Origin: Bactericera cockerelli | Lineage: Eukaryota > Arthropoda > Insecta > Hemiptera > Triozidae | Assembly (NCBI GenBank): GCA_024516035.1 | Contig: JAMCCL010000016.1 | Span: forward strand, 312,501-376,500 | Reading direction: 5' to 3' | Length of the DNA: 64,000 nt | Part shown: in pieces, positions 1-10,059 of the stretch | How the letters are laid out: every line of letters starts with the position of its first letter | Position numbering within the stretch: position 1 is the first letter of the stretch | Notes under the pieces: generated by a model | Databases searched by the model: none | What the model saw: the letters and a program-made list of their open reading frames with translations, nothing else | Told to the model about the DNA's origin: nothing | Position numbers and translations under genes: made by a program

Positions 1-1064
1 TCCAAAACGGCTCAACCGATTTTCTTCAAATTTGTTTTATATGGTAGAATATCGTTTTTTCTACAATCTGAATTCCACAAAAATTCTGTATCGGCAAGTC
101 GTGGTCCTTATTTTTTTACTTTTTTGTCCAAAATTTCGGGTTTTCTTAAATATCAGAGTCAAATTATAATTAATTCAAAAATAAATATAAATAACCTATG
201 TCAAACAATAATATGCATAATCTTACAAAATTTCATCGAAATCGGGTGTACCGTTCACGAGATATAAGCGTTTAAGTAAAAAGTTAGTGGTCAGGAGCAT
301 GGTCTCTTTCACCTAGAACCGCTGGTATGAATTCGATAAATTTAAAATGGGACCATCTACAGAATGTCTCCTAGATGTGTGCAAAATTTCATTAAAATCG
401 GTCGACTAGTTTCCGAGATTTGCGCGTTACAAGGAATCGTTTTAACAGACCGACAGAACGACAGACCGACAGACAGACACAAAACCAAATTTACTCAGTA
501 GGTTATGAAACGTCCAGAAATATGAAAAAAATTGAGATCGGAGCAAAAAAATATTTTTTTTTACAAAAACGAACACAATACTTCCGATTTCTAATATTAG
601 AAATTTCTCGGAAGTAATAAATATTAATAACCTATGTTAAACAATAATATGCATATTCTTACAAAATTTCATCGAAATCGGGTGTACCGTTCACGAGATA
701 TAAGCGTTTAAGTAAAAAGTTAGTGGTCAGGCGCATGGTCTCTTTCACCCAGAACCTCTGGTATGAATTCAATGAATTTAAAATGGGACCATCTACAGAA
801 TATCTCCTAGATGTGTGCAAAATTTTATCAAAATCGGTCGAGTAGTTTCCGAGATTTGCGCGTTACAAGGAATCGTTTTAACAGACCGACGGATCGACGG
901 ACCGACAGACCGACAGACGGACACAAAACCAAATTTACTCAGTAGGTTATGAAACGTCCAGAAATATGAAAAAAATTGAAATCGGAGAAAAAAATATTTT
1001 TTTTTACAAAAACGAACACAATACTTCCGATTTCTAATATTAGAAATTTCTCGGAAGTAATACT
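1..1064 (+). repeat. HT repeat, two bodies in tandem
   Basis: Two direct copies of one sequence stand about 436 bp apart: the words AACCTATGT at 193 and 629 and the following 400 bases match closely. Each copy carries a GACAGACCGACAGAC-type stretch (about 450-480 and 885-925). Each ends in the same 34-nt hairpin (581-614 and 1024-1057) whose stem begins CTTCCGA and ends TCGGAAG. The family recurs on both strands through the window. It is non-coding; the short reading frames across the GACAGAC tract are chance. A terminal hairpin and head-to-tail arrays suggest a Helentron or Helitron-like non-autonomous element, but no CTRR end is present, so the class is uncertain. Confidence 0.75.
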
Positions 1065-1528
1065 GCCAATTATGGACCCAATACTTCCTCGTGATTATTT
1101 CACATTGTATACAAGTGCCAATTTTGAGATTTTATACTAAATCACTGGTATCTCCAAAACCGCTTAAACGATTTTCTTCAAATTTGTTTTATATTGTAGA
1201 ATACAATTTTTCCTACATTCTACACAAAATTCTGTATCGGCAATTGGTGGACCTTGTTTTTTGACTTTTTTGTCCAAAATTTCGGATTTTCTTATAAATC
1301 AGAGTTTAATTAAAATAAATTTAAAAAAACATGAACAGCCTGTGTAAAACATAAAAATACATATACAATATATAAATACAAAATTTCATCAAAATCGGGT
1401 GTACCGTTCACGAGATATAATCGTTTAAGTAAAAAGTTAGTGGTCAAGCGCATGGTCTCTTTCACCCAGAACCGCTAGTACGAATTTGATTAATTTCAAA
1501 TGGGACCATCTACAGAACGTCTACTATA
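1065..1528 (+). repeat. HT repeat copy split by a foldback insertion
   Basis: A third HT body begins directly after the previous hairpin with a CTGCCAATTATGGAC start. It runs to the TA at 1527-1528, where a 6.5-kb foldback element interrupts it. The lost part resumes at 8043 (TATGTTTGCAAAATTTCATC), matching intact HT copies that read CTATATGTGTACAAAATTTC at this point. The intact paralogue serves as an empty site and fixes the insertion borders. Confidence 0.75.
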
Positions 1529-1723
1529 CAGGGTGTCCCGTATACAGATGCAAATATTTTGAGGGTAAGTTCAACCCACCGTGCACTATCATATGAGCGA
1601 AACTTGCAGTGGGGCATTTTGCTTCGTTAAAGAGTTATGCCCAAATCCCTGTTTTTCCCACAGGTCTAGAGGTCACTTGGATCGATGCACGTTTTTAAAG
1701 AATTGATAGCCAGTAAGTAATTT

Positions 1724-2191
1724 TTGACTTCATGTCACATGATGAAAAGTCTTTGTCACATGATGAAAAGTCTGGAATGGCTGCAAAGCTTTTCAGTTCT
1801 TCTGATGATACAGAGGGGACAAAAAAATGTCAACATTACAGTACGAATAAAAGACCTACCAGCTTATGTGAGAGGGGACCTTAAAGAGTTCATTACTCAC
1901 GAAACATTTCTTTTCTTTAGTCGAATTGTCATAAAAACTGACTTTTTGAGGGGAGACCCCTAAATTTGTATTGGTGAGCCTCAGTATCAGAAAGCACTTA
2001 AAATTGTACAATCCCTTAAAGTTGTAAACGACACAGCCAAGAGAGGCGTTAAGTTGATGAGTGACTTCAGCGACCTACTAACTAGAGAGGAATGTCAGAA
2101 ACAGTTTGTCCCACAAGTTGTGAGTAAATGTAGGAGACTCTATCCTGATTATTCAAAAAGTTCCCTCTCTACCCCTCTCGCAACTAACTAA
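1724..2191 (+). pseudogene. Unrecognised coding remnant with one in-frame stop
   Basis: Frame +2 reads through 1724-2191 with a single stop at 1961-1963. Before the stop come LPAYVRGDLKEFITHETF and a piece ending TDFLRGDP. After it come YQKALKIVQSLKVVNDTA, KRGVKLMSDFSDLLTREE and CQKQFVPQVVSKCRRLYPD, ending in TAA at 2189-2191. An AATAAA-like signal (CAATAAAAAAATG) follows near 2247. The composition and the continuation in the same frame past the stop look like a decayed real gene rather than a chance frame. I have an impression that similar segments occur in uncharacterised invertebrate proteins, but I cannot name the family. It starts inside the left inverted end of the foldback element, so it may be cargo or part of an old transposase. 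Confidence 0.45.
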
Positions 2192-2199
2192 GTTAAGTT

Positions 2200-3490
2200 T
2201 TACTGCTTAATTTGTATTTTTAATTTTAGATATTTGTATTTCTACAATAAAAAAATGAGAATAACTATGACGTATTATGTTTGTATTATTATTTTGTTTT
2301 TCTGGCCATGCCTTAACCTGTCAGGAACTATCAAGTAGGTAAAAACGGGTATTTATAGCTTCATAATGTGTCAAAAAATCGTTCAAGACTAATCTTCTAA
2401 CATTTATATGTATAAGTTTTATAAATCATAAGTATTTTCACCCATTATCCTATCATGCCTTAGATGCTCTACTTTGGGTACCTGGCCCGTTTTCGACTAC
2501 ATATTCTTAATTTGGTCAGTAACCATTAAGATTTCGGGAACTAGTATTACACAACAAAGTAAAGCCAACAAAATGGTCTTTCATTTGATATATCTTTAAA
2601 GCTCGTATGATTTTTCGTTCTCGAGTTATGGCCGAAAATGTCAGCTCAACCTCGAAAATTTGGCAAATTTCCAAACTTTGAGGCCACAGCGGATCCTGTT
2701 AACGTACTCTGATTAGCTTGAAATTTTGTCTATCTCAATTTCTGCAAAAGCCGAACTCATTTCTGCCTGAGCGTTGTAAAAATTCCGATATTGATTTTTT
2801 AAAACCAGTCTAATGGATAGTCATGCATATTTCCCTTCGAATGCAGTTGGTTGCATAAAAAAATATTGAAAGACCAGAGAGATATTTAATCATAAGTTCA
2901 ATACTTTTCTAAAATTTGATTTTTCCCTTTTCTCCCTTTCGTGAATTTAAAGTACTTCTACTATTGCAATTCGGCGTATCACTACTTAAAAAAATACCCT
3001 ATTATGTTTAGTTTTAGAAAAAAGAAATCTCATTTATACTTACTTTAAAGATCATGGAACGCAGTACACACAAATCTCAAAAAACACTACTGAATCATAA
3101 TGGAAAATTCAAAGTTGGCTGAATTTTAACAGAATTGGCGCGTAATTTGAGGTATAAATACACTGCTCTGGGATGTTTAACAGAGGGAAATTGATCATTC
3201 ACAGTGGTCGGTCGGTGTGAACTTTTATGTGAATGGGGTTACGGGGTCAAATGGTTATCATGAGGTAAAATGAGAGAGGCTGCAACGAAAGCAGCAACCA
3301 GTGGTGTAATTGTAATTATGGAAAAAGAATACACATGGAGAAAGACTCTGCGCTAACAACAAAAATTGTGATTTTATTTTTAGAAGTAAAATTAAAAATA
3401 TCATTTTTGTGTTTATCACAATCATGATATCAAAAACATAACAAATAGTGCCGAAAATTAACCTTGGGTAAAACTTGAATATCCAATCTT
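2200..3490. other. Interior of foldback a, no gene seen
   Basis: AT-rich non-coding sequence. About 2810-3010 is the inner left arm of the foldback element, paired with 4990-5210. The segment 2460-2800 has the look of old repeat DNA. I see no credible reading frame or RNA gene. Confidence 0.5.
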
Positions 3491-3492
3491 AA

Positions 3493-3655
3493 GGTTACTA
3501 TTATTATTATTACTTTATTGATAAACTACAAACATTATACATTATGCAACACAGGACATGAAATGAAAAGAACCCAAAAGAATATGTAGCGAACCAAGGG
3601 CGAGGTTAAAGCTTGTAGCTTTCTCTTCCACCATACAAATTGATCGCCTTGTTAT
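3493..3655 (-). repeat. Short LINE 3' end, minus orientation
   Basis: A run of TTATTATTATTA is followed by an A-rich tract and then GGGCGAGGTTAAAGCTTGTAG with TCTCTTCCACC. The same arrangement occurs at 16312-16486 and 48300-48497 (GGGCGGGGTTATTGCC, then TCTCTTCCACCCAACC). Read on the minus strand, each is a short 5'-truncated element ending in (TAA)n, as expected for a LINE tail or a SINE mobilised by one. Confidence 0.5.
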
Positions 3656-3664
3656 TTTAACTAT

Positions 3665-4618
3665 TAGATTTGATTGATACTATTTTCTGACCCTAAAGTG
3701 AAAGGAATTGGTGCCTTCAAACCTTCATGGGAAGCTTCAATTCAACTTCATAATATTAAAAAGATTATAAACAAATCCAACCATCCCCTTATCAAATATG
3801 ACATGGAGTTAGAAACACAAAAGATGAAAGAAAACCTGGAAATCCTTGAATCTCCAATTGATTCAAACTCTAAACCATTTCAGACCAGAAATCAACTCCG
3901 AAAGAAAATGTATCTGAAGTGGTGTGAGTTGCCTCAAAGGGGAAAAGGGGTTGTCCTCTATGAACAGTACCCACCTGCTAACATCAGTGTAAAGAATAGA
4001 AAAGGTCTCACGGACAGTGAGTTTCGCACTTACCTTCAAAGCCTGGCAAATAACCTACCCCTTAGGGGAACTCATGGAAGAAGTAAGGACGGAACTGGCT
4101 GCAGACACTATGGAGTAGAATTTGAATCCCTGGGACATGTTATTGGGTATTGCGCTAAAGGTCATGATTTAAGACAACTCAGACATAACAATATAAGAAG
4201 TCTCCTAGCAAAAAAAATCCGAGAAAAAGGTTGGACATGTTATGAGGAAGTAACGGGAATTGAGAACCAAGGATCAGTAAGAAGAATAGATATTATTGCT
4301 ATTAACAAAGATCTTAAGAATGCTTTTATCCTTGACCCAACAATCCGCTTGGAGTCTTCCCTTGATCAACCGGAAGAGGTACACTCGGAAAAGTGCCAGA
4401 TTTACAACCCAACCATAAATTATTATAAAGAAAAGTATGGACTGGAAAACATCTCAGTTGAGGGAATTCTCATTGGAGCAAGAGGCACAATCACTCAAAG
4501 ATTCCTTGATGTCTTGAAACTTTTCAACCTAGAAAACACCATTGCCAAGGAAGTTGCCCTCATAGCAGTTAAATACACCATTCAAATAATTCGTCACCAC
4601 CTCTATAATTCAAACTAA
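3665..4618 (+). pseudogene. C-terminal part of an R2-like non-LTR retrotransposon (restriction-like endonuclease domain)
   Basis: An open frame of about 314 codons without its N-terminal reverse transcriptase: the copy is 5'-truncated and has no ATG of its own at the start. Visible landmarks are WCELPQRGKGVVLYEQ, then RGTHGRSKDGTGC, a zinc-knuckle C-X2-Y-X8-H-X4-C (CRHYG to GHVIGYC), the motif VRRIDIIA, then ILDPTIRLE and KEKYGL. Together these give the knuckle plus restriction-like endonuclease layout known from R2-type LINEs that carry an endonuclease at the C terminus. The second cysteine of the knuckle is tyrosine (TAT for TGT), probably a decay mutation. The frame ends in TAA at 4616-4618, followed by A-rich sequence. 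It sits between the inner arms of foldback a. Confidence 0.7.
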
Positions 4619-5906
4619 AAAGTAGCAAGATTATAAAAAAAAAAAACAACTGGCTAAAACAACACCCTCAAACTATGTTTAAAAAAAAAGATTGTGTTGA
4701 GTATACCGTGCCTACAGGCAACACATCATTGGGTGTGCGGTCGTTAAATATATATTTATATGTATTTTAACTTAAAAAAAAATAGAACTATTTGTACTCA
4801 GAAAATTTTCATTTATAACTTGCAGTTGGCACAAAAATGGTCACACTGACCGCTTCAGGCATCGAGTGTTCTTCAAAATGCAATAGCGCCCAGATTCAAA
4901 ATTTGAAAGATGTGTTTCTCTCCTTCTGGTGCCGTTTAATAAGGCGTATCTCATTCGTTCCTTCACGCGTCTGAAAGAACTTTGTATTTATTGAAACAAA
5001 ACAGCAAAGGGTATTTTTTTACCTAGCGATACGCAGAATTGCAATTGTAGAAGTACTCTAAATTCACGAAGGGGAAAAAAGGGAAAAATCAAATTTTTGA
5101 AAAGTATTGAACTTATGATTAAATATCTCTCTGGTCTTTCAATATTTTTTTATGCAACCAACTGCATTCGAAGGAAAATATGCAAAATATGACTATCCAT
5201 ACATATATCTACAGGGTGATCGAAACCACCCAGCCACTATCTTTTTCTCGAGAACGGTTTGAGTTAGTATTTTGAAACAAAAAATTGGTCCCTAATATCA
5301 AGTCTGAAGTTTCATGGGAAAATATTTTGAACCTCCGCCCACCGCCCCTAAGGGCGTTTTCAGGGGGGCACATGTCCGTTTCTCCCGAATTTTAAATGGA
5401 ATGCAATATTTTTTTATTTTACATTCAAAACATGCAAAGCAAGTTAGTAACATTAATAAAAAGAAAAAAAATATTCCTAGGTTCGAGTCCCGAAAAAACA
5501 CGGTTTTTAGAAGAAAATAGACCCAGGTTGCGGATGTCATTACGGGCACCCGGTAAACGTTGTGAATAAACTAAAAACGTCATAAAATAGGTAAAGTTCT
5601 CTACTTTAATTTAATGTACTTGCTTTTATTCTTAAAGGAAGTCATAGGTCCTGAAATTGGTCATAAACTTTTTTCAGGTTCAAAAGATCAAAAGTCCAGA
5701 AATTTAAATTCGACCCCCTATTTTTTTTTCTTGCACATAAAAGAAGAAAATAATTAGCATACAATGCAAAAAAAATTAACTCTCTGCGATTTTTTTCCCT
5801 TAAAATGGCAGACGAATAACGTCTGAAATGCGTTCATTTCCGTGCGCGTGAGTCATGACACGAGTCCGTGCCTGAAGTTTGTATTTACAATTTAGGTAAC
5901 TCACCT

Positions 5907-6104
5907 CTACAGATGTTCAAAAACACCATCCTCTGCTGCAATACATTTCCTGAGTCTGCCAGGATAGGTGGCATGAACTCTATCTAGCTCCTCAGGTGTG
6001 ATGTTGCGGCAGATCCCAATGATGCGCACCTTCATCTTTTCCACATCTGTTGGACTGGTTTGGTATGCTAAATCTTTCACCTTTCCCCACAGGTAAAAAT
6101 CCAT
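5907..6104 (-). pseudogene. Tc1/IS630-type transposase C-terminal fragment, left arm
   Basis: The 65 codons read MDFYLWGKVKDLAYQTSP, then VEKMKVRIIGICRNITPEEL, and end CIAAEDGVFEHL just before TAG. The MDFxLWG start, the CRNITPE helix and the FEHL end are what I know from the last part of DDE transposases in the IS630/Tc1/mariner group. Only the C terminus remains. It is an inverted duplicate of 6548-6766. Confidence 0.6.
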
Positions 6105-6547
6105 GACGGTAAGGTTCAGGGTGCTGGGGGTTTGGTCCTCCTCTGCCGATCCATCTCTTAGGGAACAAGCGATTAAGTTGTACTCGCACCCTCAGATAAA
6201 AATGAGGTATAATTTAACCTATTCACTTGATCCGGGGCAAAGAGCTCTTAATCTAGAGAGATATGAAAAGGATGGGAATTACTCGCCTTTAGAATTTGCT
6301 CAACACACGTGTAAGGAATGGCCGAATCTCTTGCTATATCTCGGATGCTGACTTCGGGGTTTACAGTAGCGCCAGAACGAAAATTAATAATATTATCATC
6401 AGTTGTCGTTCTTTTTCTAATTTTGTAGAGGTGAGTTACCTACATCGTACATATAAACTTCAGGCACGGACTCGTGCCATGACTCACGCGTATGAAAATA
6501 TACGCATTTCAGAGGTTATCGCAGAATGTTCATTTTTTTCGTCTGCC

Positions 6548-6766
6548 CGCTCCCTGGACCTCACCGGCATGGATTTTTACCTGTGGGGAAAGGTGAAAGA
6601 TTTAGCATACCAAACCAGTCCAACAGATGTGGAAAAGATGAAGGTGCGCATCATTGGGATCTGCCGCAACATCACACCTGAGGAGCTAGATAGAGTTCAT
6701 GCCACCTATCCTGGCAGACTCAGGAAATGTATTGCAGCAGAGGATGGTGTTTTTGAACATCTGTAG
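6548..6766 (+). pseudogene. Tc1/IS630-type transposase C-terminal fragment, right arm
   Basis: The same 65 codons as the left-arm fragment, with eight more residues upstream (RSLDLTG before MDFYLWG). In active relatives this is usually RSPDLTP and lies beside the last catalytic acidic residue, so this copy is slightly longer and mutated. It ends FEHL with TAG at 6764-6766. It proves that a coding transposon was the source of family b. Confidence 0.6.
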
Positions 6767-7459
6767 AGGTGAGTTACCTAAATTGTAAATACAAACTTCA
6801 GGCACGGACTCGTGTCATGACTCACGCGCACGGAAATGAACGCATTTCAGACGTTATTCGTCTGCCATTTTAAGGGAAAAAATCGCAGAGAGTTAATTTT
6901 TTTTGCATTGTATGCTAATTATTTTCTTCTTTTATGTGCAAGAAAAAAAAATAGGGGGTCGAATTTAAATTTCTGGACTTTTGGTCTTTTGAACCTGAAA
7001 AAAGTTTATGACCAATTTAAGGACCTATGACTTCCTTTAAGAATAAAAGCAAGTACATTAAATTAAAGTAGAGAACTTTACCTATTTTATGACGTTTTTA
7101 GTTTATTCACAACGTTTACCGGGTGCCCGTAATGACATCCGCAACCTGGGTCTATTTTCTTCTAAAAACCGTGTTTTTTCGGGACTCGAACCAAGGAATA
7201 TTTTTTTTCTTTTTATTAATGTTACTAACTTGCTTTGCATGTTTTGAATGTAAAATAAAAAAATATGCATTCCATTTAAAATTCGGGAGAAACGGACATG
7301 TGTCCCCCTGAAAACGCCCTTAGGGGCGGTGGGCGGAGGTTCAAAATATTTTCCCATGAAACTTCAGACTTGATATTGGGGACCAATTTTTTGTTTCAAG
7401 ATACTAACTCAAACCGTTCTTGAGAAAAAGATAGTGGCTGGGTGGTTTCGATCACCCTG

Positions 7460-7822
7460 TATATCTCCCTTGCCTTTATCCCATATTAGCTCATGTTGCT
7501 TTTGGGGTCGGCATTGTTCAACCTCATGGTTGAGGTTGGTAGGGTGGAGCACGTTTTTTTATGGCTGGATGCCCTTCCTAACGCCAATGATTCTACTTGA
7601 TTTAACGTCCTGGATTAGGACGGGGGTTTTACCCTCCATTCGCTGGGAATCGTACCAGCTACCCACATTAACCTCACCCAGCCTGGGTAGGGCCGGAAAT
7701 GTCAGCCTCACGTGTTTGGATGGAACAGAATTTTCTTCGAAAATTCTGCCCCAGCCGGGAGTTGAACTCGGGAACTCTGGACTACGGGCAGTAGTCACAA
7801 CCATTACGCCACGGAGGCTGCT
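7460..7822 (-). mobile_element. SINE D, copy 1
   Basis: Read on the minus strand it starts GCAGCCTCCGTGGCGTAATG and carries an imperfect B box (GAGTTCAACTCCC). It continues through GGGTGAGGTTAATGTGG and a GGAAGGGCATCCAGCCAT core, ending in a TA-rich tail. Flanks at 5188-5204 and 7823-7839 match in 15 of 17 bases (catgactat-atacat type), a target-site duplication. Foldback b is inserted in its TA-rich tail, so the SINE tail resumes at 5205-5211. The open frames on both strands here are SINE sequence, not genes. The second copy is at 26137-26450. Confidence 0.7.
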
Positions 7823-8084
7823 CATGACTATCTATACATGAAGTCAAAAATTACTTACTGGCTATCATTTCTTTAAAAACGTGCATCGATCCAAGTGACC
7901 TCTAGACCTGTGGGAAAATCAGGGATTTGGCCATAACTCTTTAACGAAGCAAAATGCCCCACTGCAAGTTTCGCTCATATGATAGTCCACTGTGGGCTGA
8001 ACCTACCCTCAAAATATTTGCATCTGTATACGGGACACCCTGTATGTTTGCAAAATTTCATCAAAATCCGGTTATTTATATTCG

Positions 8085-8760
8085 ATTGTTGAATTCGTGA
8101 AATTCAGTCACCAAAACAGTATTAGCCAATCGTACCCGAAATTTAACATAAACAACCAATCAGAGTTACCTACATTCCAAAACTCACGTGAGTTATGAGA
8201 CTTATGAGTCCAATGATCCAACTGGAGTCAGTCAGTTGTCCTAGAGTAGCCTAAGTATCAAATAAAATTTGTGAATGGTTAAATTTTATTTATTTAGTTC
8301 TAAAGTAATAAAGTAAATTAGTAATTTATTTATATATTATCTCAACTCTTACATTTCTTTTCTTTTTGGTATAGGTATTTAATATTTTATTTGTGGATGG
8401 AGAGCCGCTAACACCCTTTCCATAGAAAAAGCTAGCGACCTGTCCACATTTCGGAATCGGAAATAATTCCCGAAACAACACTTCCAGCAGCTGATTTCAA
8501 CCATACAGTGTTGCCGGATTTCTTGAAGGTGGGAAAAACTATCAACGGCAACTGAAATATTCACAAGAATTGTACACCCTTATTATCTATTTTTTTTTTT
8601 TTTTTTTTTCCATGCCAATTGTGTTTCTTCAACACCGGAAATCCAATAATTTCGAAATTCACCCACTTTACCAGACACTGTTGTGAATAAACTAGCAGGA
8701 TAAATCAATTTTTTATGACATAATTGACTTGAGAAAAAAGTACTTTCACGAAAATTTCCT
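8085..8760. other. Non-coding stretch
   Basis: AT-rich sequence with a T19 run at about 8591-8609 and no supported gene. It should lie in the first intron of the DNAI2-like gene, which is read on the minus strand from 9120 leftwards. No second exon was recognised to its left. Confidence 0.4.
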
Positions 8761-8769
8761 AAAATAAAT

Positions 8770-8884
8770 ATGACCTAAAATAAATATGACCACAGGATGA
8801 GCAATAGGGCACTTTACAGAATTGAAAAAATCCGTCGCGGTCAAAAGTTACGAGGAGGTGGCCACCTTTTCTGAAACATACTGT
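8770..8884. mobile_element. Solo end of foldback family d
   Basis: AATATGACCACAGGATG, AAAGTTACGAGGAGGTGG and CCACCTTTTCTGAAACATAC match the right end of the foldback at 23002-24464. Only one end is present. It lies about 27 bp inside the intron that follows the DNAI2-like exon. Confidence 0.6.
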
Positions 8885-8910
8885 AGATAAGGGAAAAAGT
8901 AAAAACTTAC

Positions 8911-9120
8911 CTCATGTAAAGCAAACTGTCTAGAGTACTGCACACCCTGGTCTACGGGATCTAGCGGTATGAAGTTCTCCAGGCAGGAGGGCGACGGTTC
9001 GATGCTCGACAGTACCTTGGCCTCGTTGGTTTCAAAGTCGTAGGGCCGTCCGAATTCCGACCGCTTTTTTGTGTAGAAAAATTTGTTGTCAACCATTCGG
9101 CGCGGCTCAACAGGGTCCAT
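8911..9120 (-). CDS. DNAI2: Axonemal dynein intermediate chain 2-like protein, first coding exon
   Basis: Seventy codons from ATG at 9120 to a phase-0 donor (CATGAG|GTAAGT; the intron starts at 8910). The product begins MDPVEPRRMVDNKFFYTKKR, followed by SEFGRPYDF, SIEPSPSCLENFIPLDPVDQ and GVQYSRQFALHE. The YxKKRSEFG start, the later N/D-PVDxGVQ motif and HE are the N terminus I know for DNAI2 (outer-arm dynein intermediate chain, IC69), a WD-repeat protein that docks dynein heavy chains in motile cilia and sperm tails. A second ATG at 9096 would give the shorter start nearer the usual family length. The remaining exons, including the WD repeats, must lie beyond the left edge or in unread introns. 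Transcription runs right to left. Confidence 0.75.
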
Positions 9121-9129
9121 TTTTGTTTT

Positions 9130-10000
9130 ATTACTTACGATAAATATAAGAAAATGGAATTATTGTGTTTGTTTTTGTTGAAGCAAAAAAAAAAAAAAAA
9201 ATGTTCCGATTTCATATAATTATCTGGACGTTGCATAACCTCCTCAGCAACTATGGTTTTCGCAATTCGACACTTGCGGAAATCTTTTGTTTAAAACCGA
9301 TCATTTGCGACAGTGAAAAAAGATTTCAAACCATACATTTGCGACAATATATTGCAGGTATAGATTTCAATGTTTCATACAGTGTGAATCAAATTTTAGT
9401 TCGTACTGGTAGTTGTTTTTTTGTTAGAGGAATTTTGTTGTTAGATAGGGTTAGGTAAAGTTAACAAGGTGAGATTGCACGATAGATCACTGACTTCAGT
9501 TTGTCGGGTAGGATGGTTGGGTGAGGGCTTAGGTTAGGTTGAAATTAGCGCAGGCGGTTAGGCCGGGTTGCGTAGCGACCCGGTCTAACCCAAGCTATCC
9601 TAGCCGGCTAACGAAACACAACATTTAGTCTGACAACCGTTTGTCTGACAAGGAGTCTCCTCAAATAAAATAAATTTATCTATGATGAGAGAAGGAATTC
9701 ATTAAATCGGATAAATTCACATACGTCCATATTTTAGTCGACCCGGTATTTATTTGGATTTTCCGAAATGAACAAAGGAGTTAACCTGTTCCTTTGTCTG
9801 TCTGATATTGTCGCAAACGTTACAGTGAATACCTTTTTCTGTTGTCGCAAATGTCGGGTTTTTTCAGGTAAATTGTCGCAAGTGATCGGTAGCCATGGTT
9901 TTGTGTCTGTCTGTTGACTCTGTTGACTACATTAAGGAGGCGGTAGCCCTCCGACCCGCCAAGTCAATCGACATAGTTCGCGCGTTACCAAGTACCCCAA
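9130..10000. other. Upstream region of the DNAI2-like gene, repeat-derived
   Basis: Contains A-rich runs, inverted copies of a TTGCGACAAT / ATTGTCGCAA motif (about 9310-9350 and 9780-9880), and a block (9460-9640) with GGTTAGGCCGGG, GCGTAGCGACCC and CTAACCC that folds on itself. A related block is at 56455-56850. No gene is supported; the short open frames are repeat sequence. A promoter for the dynein gene should lie here but I cannot point to it. Confidence 0.4.
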
Positions 10001-10059
10001 AAAACACTACGTGTAAAAATAGTCGTCAAGTGTTGGAATGATTGAAAAGAACTGATATC

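Larger units (their letters stand above)
5212..7459. mobile_element. 2.2-kb TA-foldback element (family b)
   Basis: The two halves are near-perfect inverted copies: CAGGGTGATCGAAACCACCC at 5212 pairs with its complement ending at 7459. The match continues inward through the CCGCCC-rich block (5330 against 7335), the CGGGTGCCCGTAATGACAT block, and a transposase fragment present in both arms (5907-6104 minus, 6548-6766 plus). Short non-identical sequence around 6190-6420 forms the loop. It is flanked by TA inside the tail of SINE D. Very long arms and internal duplication of coding sequence suggest a fold-back copying event. Confidence 0.8.
1529..8042. mobile_element. 6.5-kb TA-foldback element (family a)
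   Basis: The ends are inverted copies of about 205 bp (1529-1735 and 7838-8042), beginning CAGGGTGTCCCGTATACAG and flanked by TA. A second inverted pair lies inside (about 2810-3010 against 4990-5210). The interior has accumulated other repeats: a coding remnant (1724-2191), a LINE tail (about 3493), an R2-like LINE fragment (3665-4618), and a SINE that itself carries a second foldback (5205-7822). A deleted relative with the same ends and the same middle starts at 63512. TA target duplication and inverted ends fit the Tc1/mariner/IS630 group; no transposase proper to family a is certain. Confidence 0.8.

Noticed and set aside
7434..7841. 135-codon plus-strand frame and 88-codon minus-strand frame
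   Set aside because: Both lie in SINE D; the sequence has tRNA-like and SINE core features and recurs at 26137.
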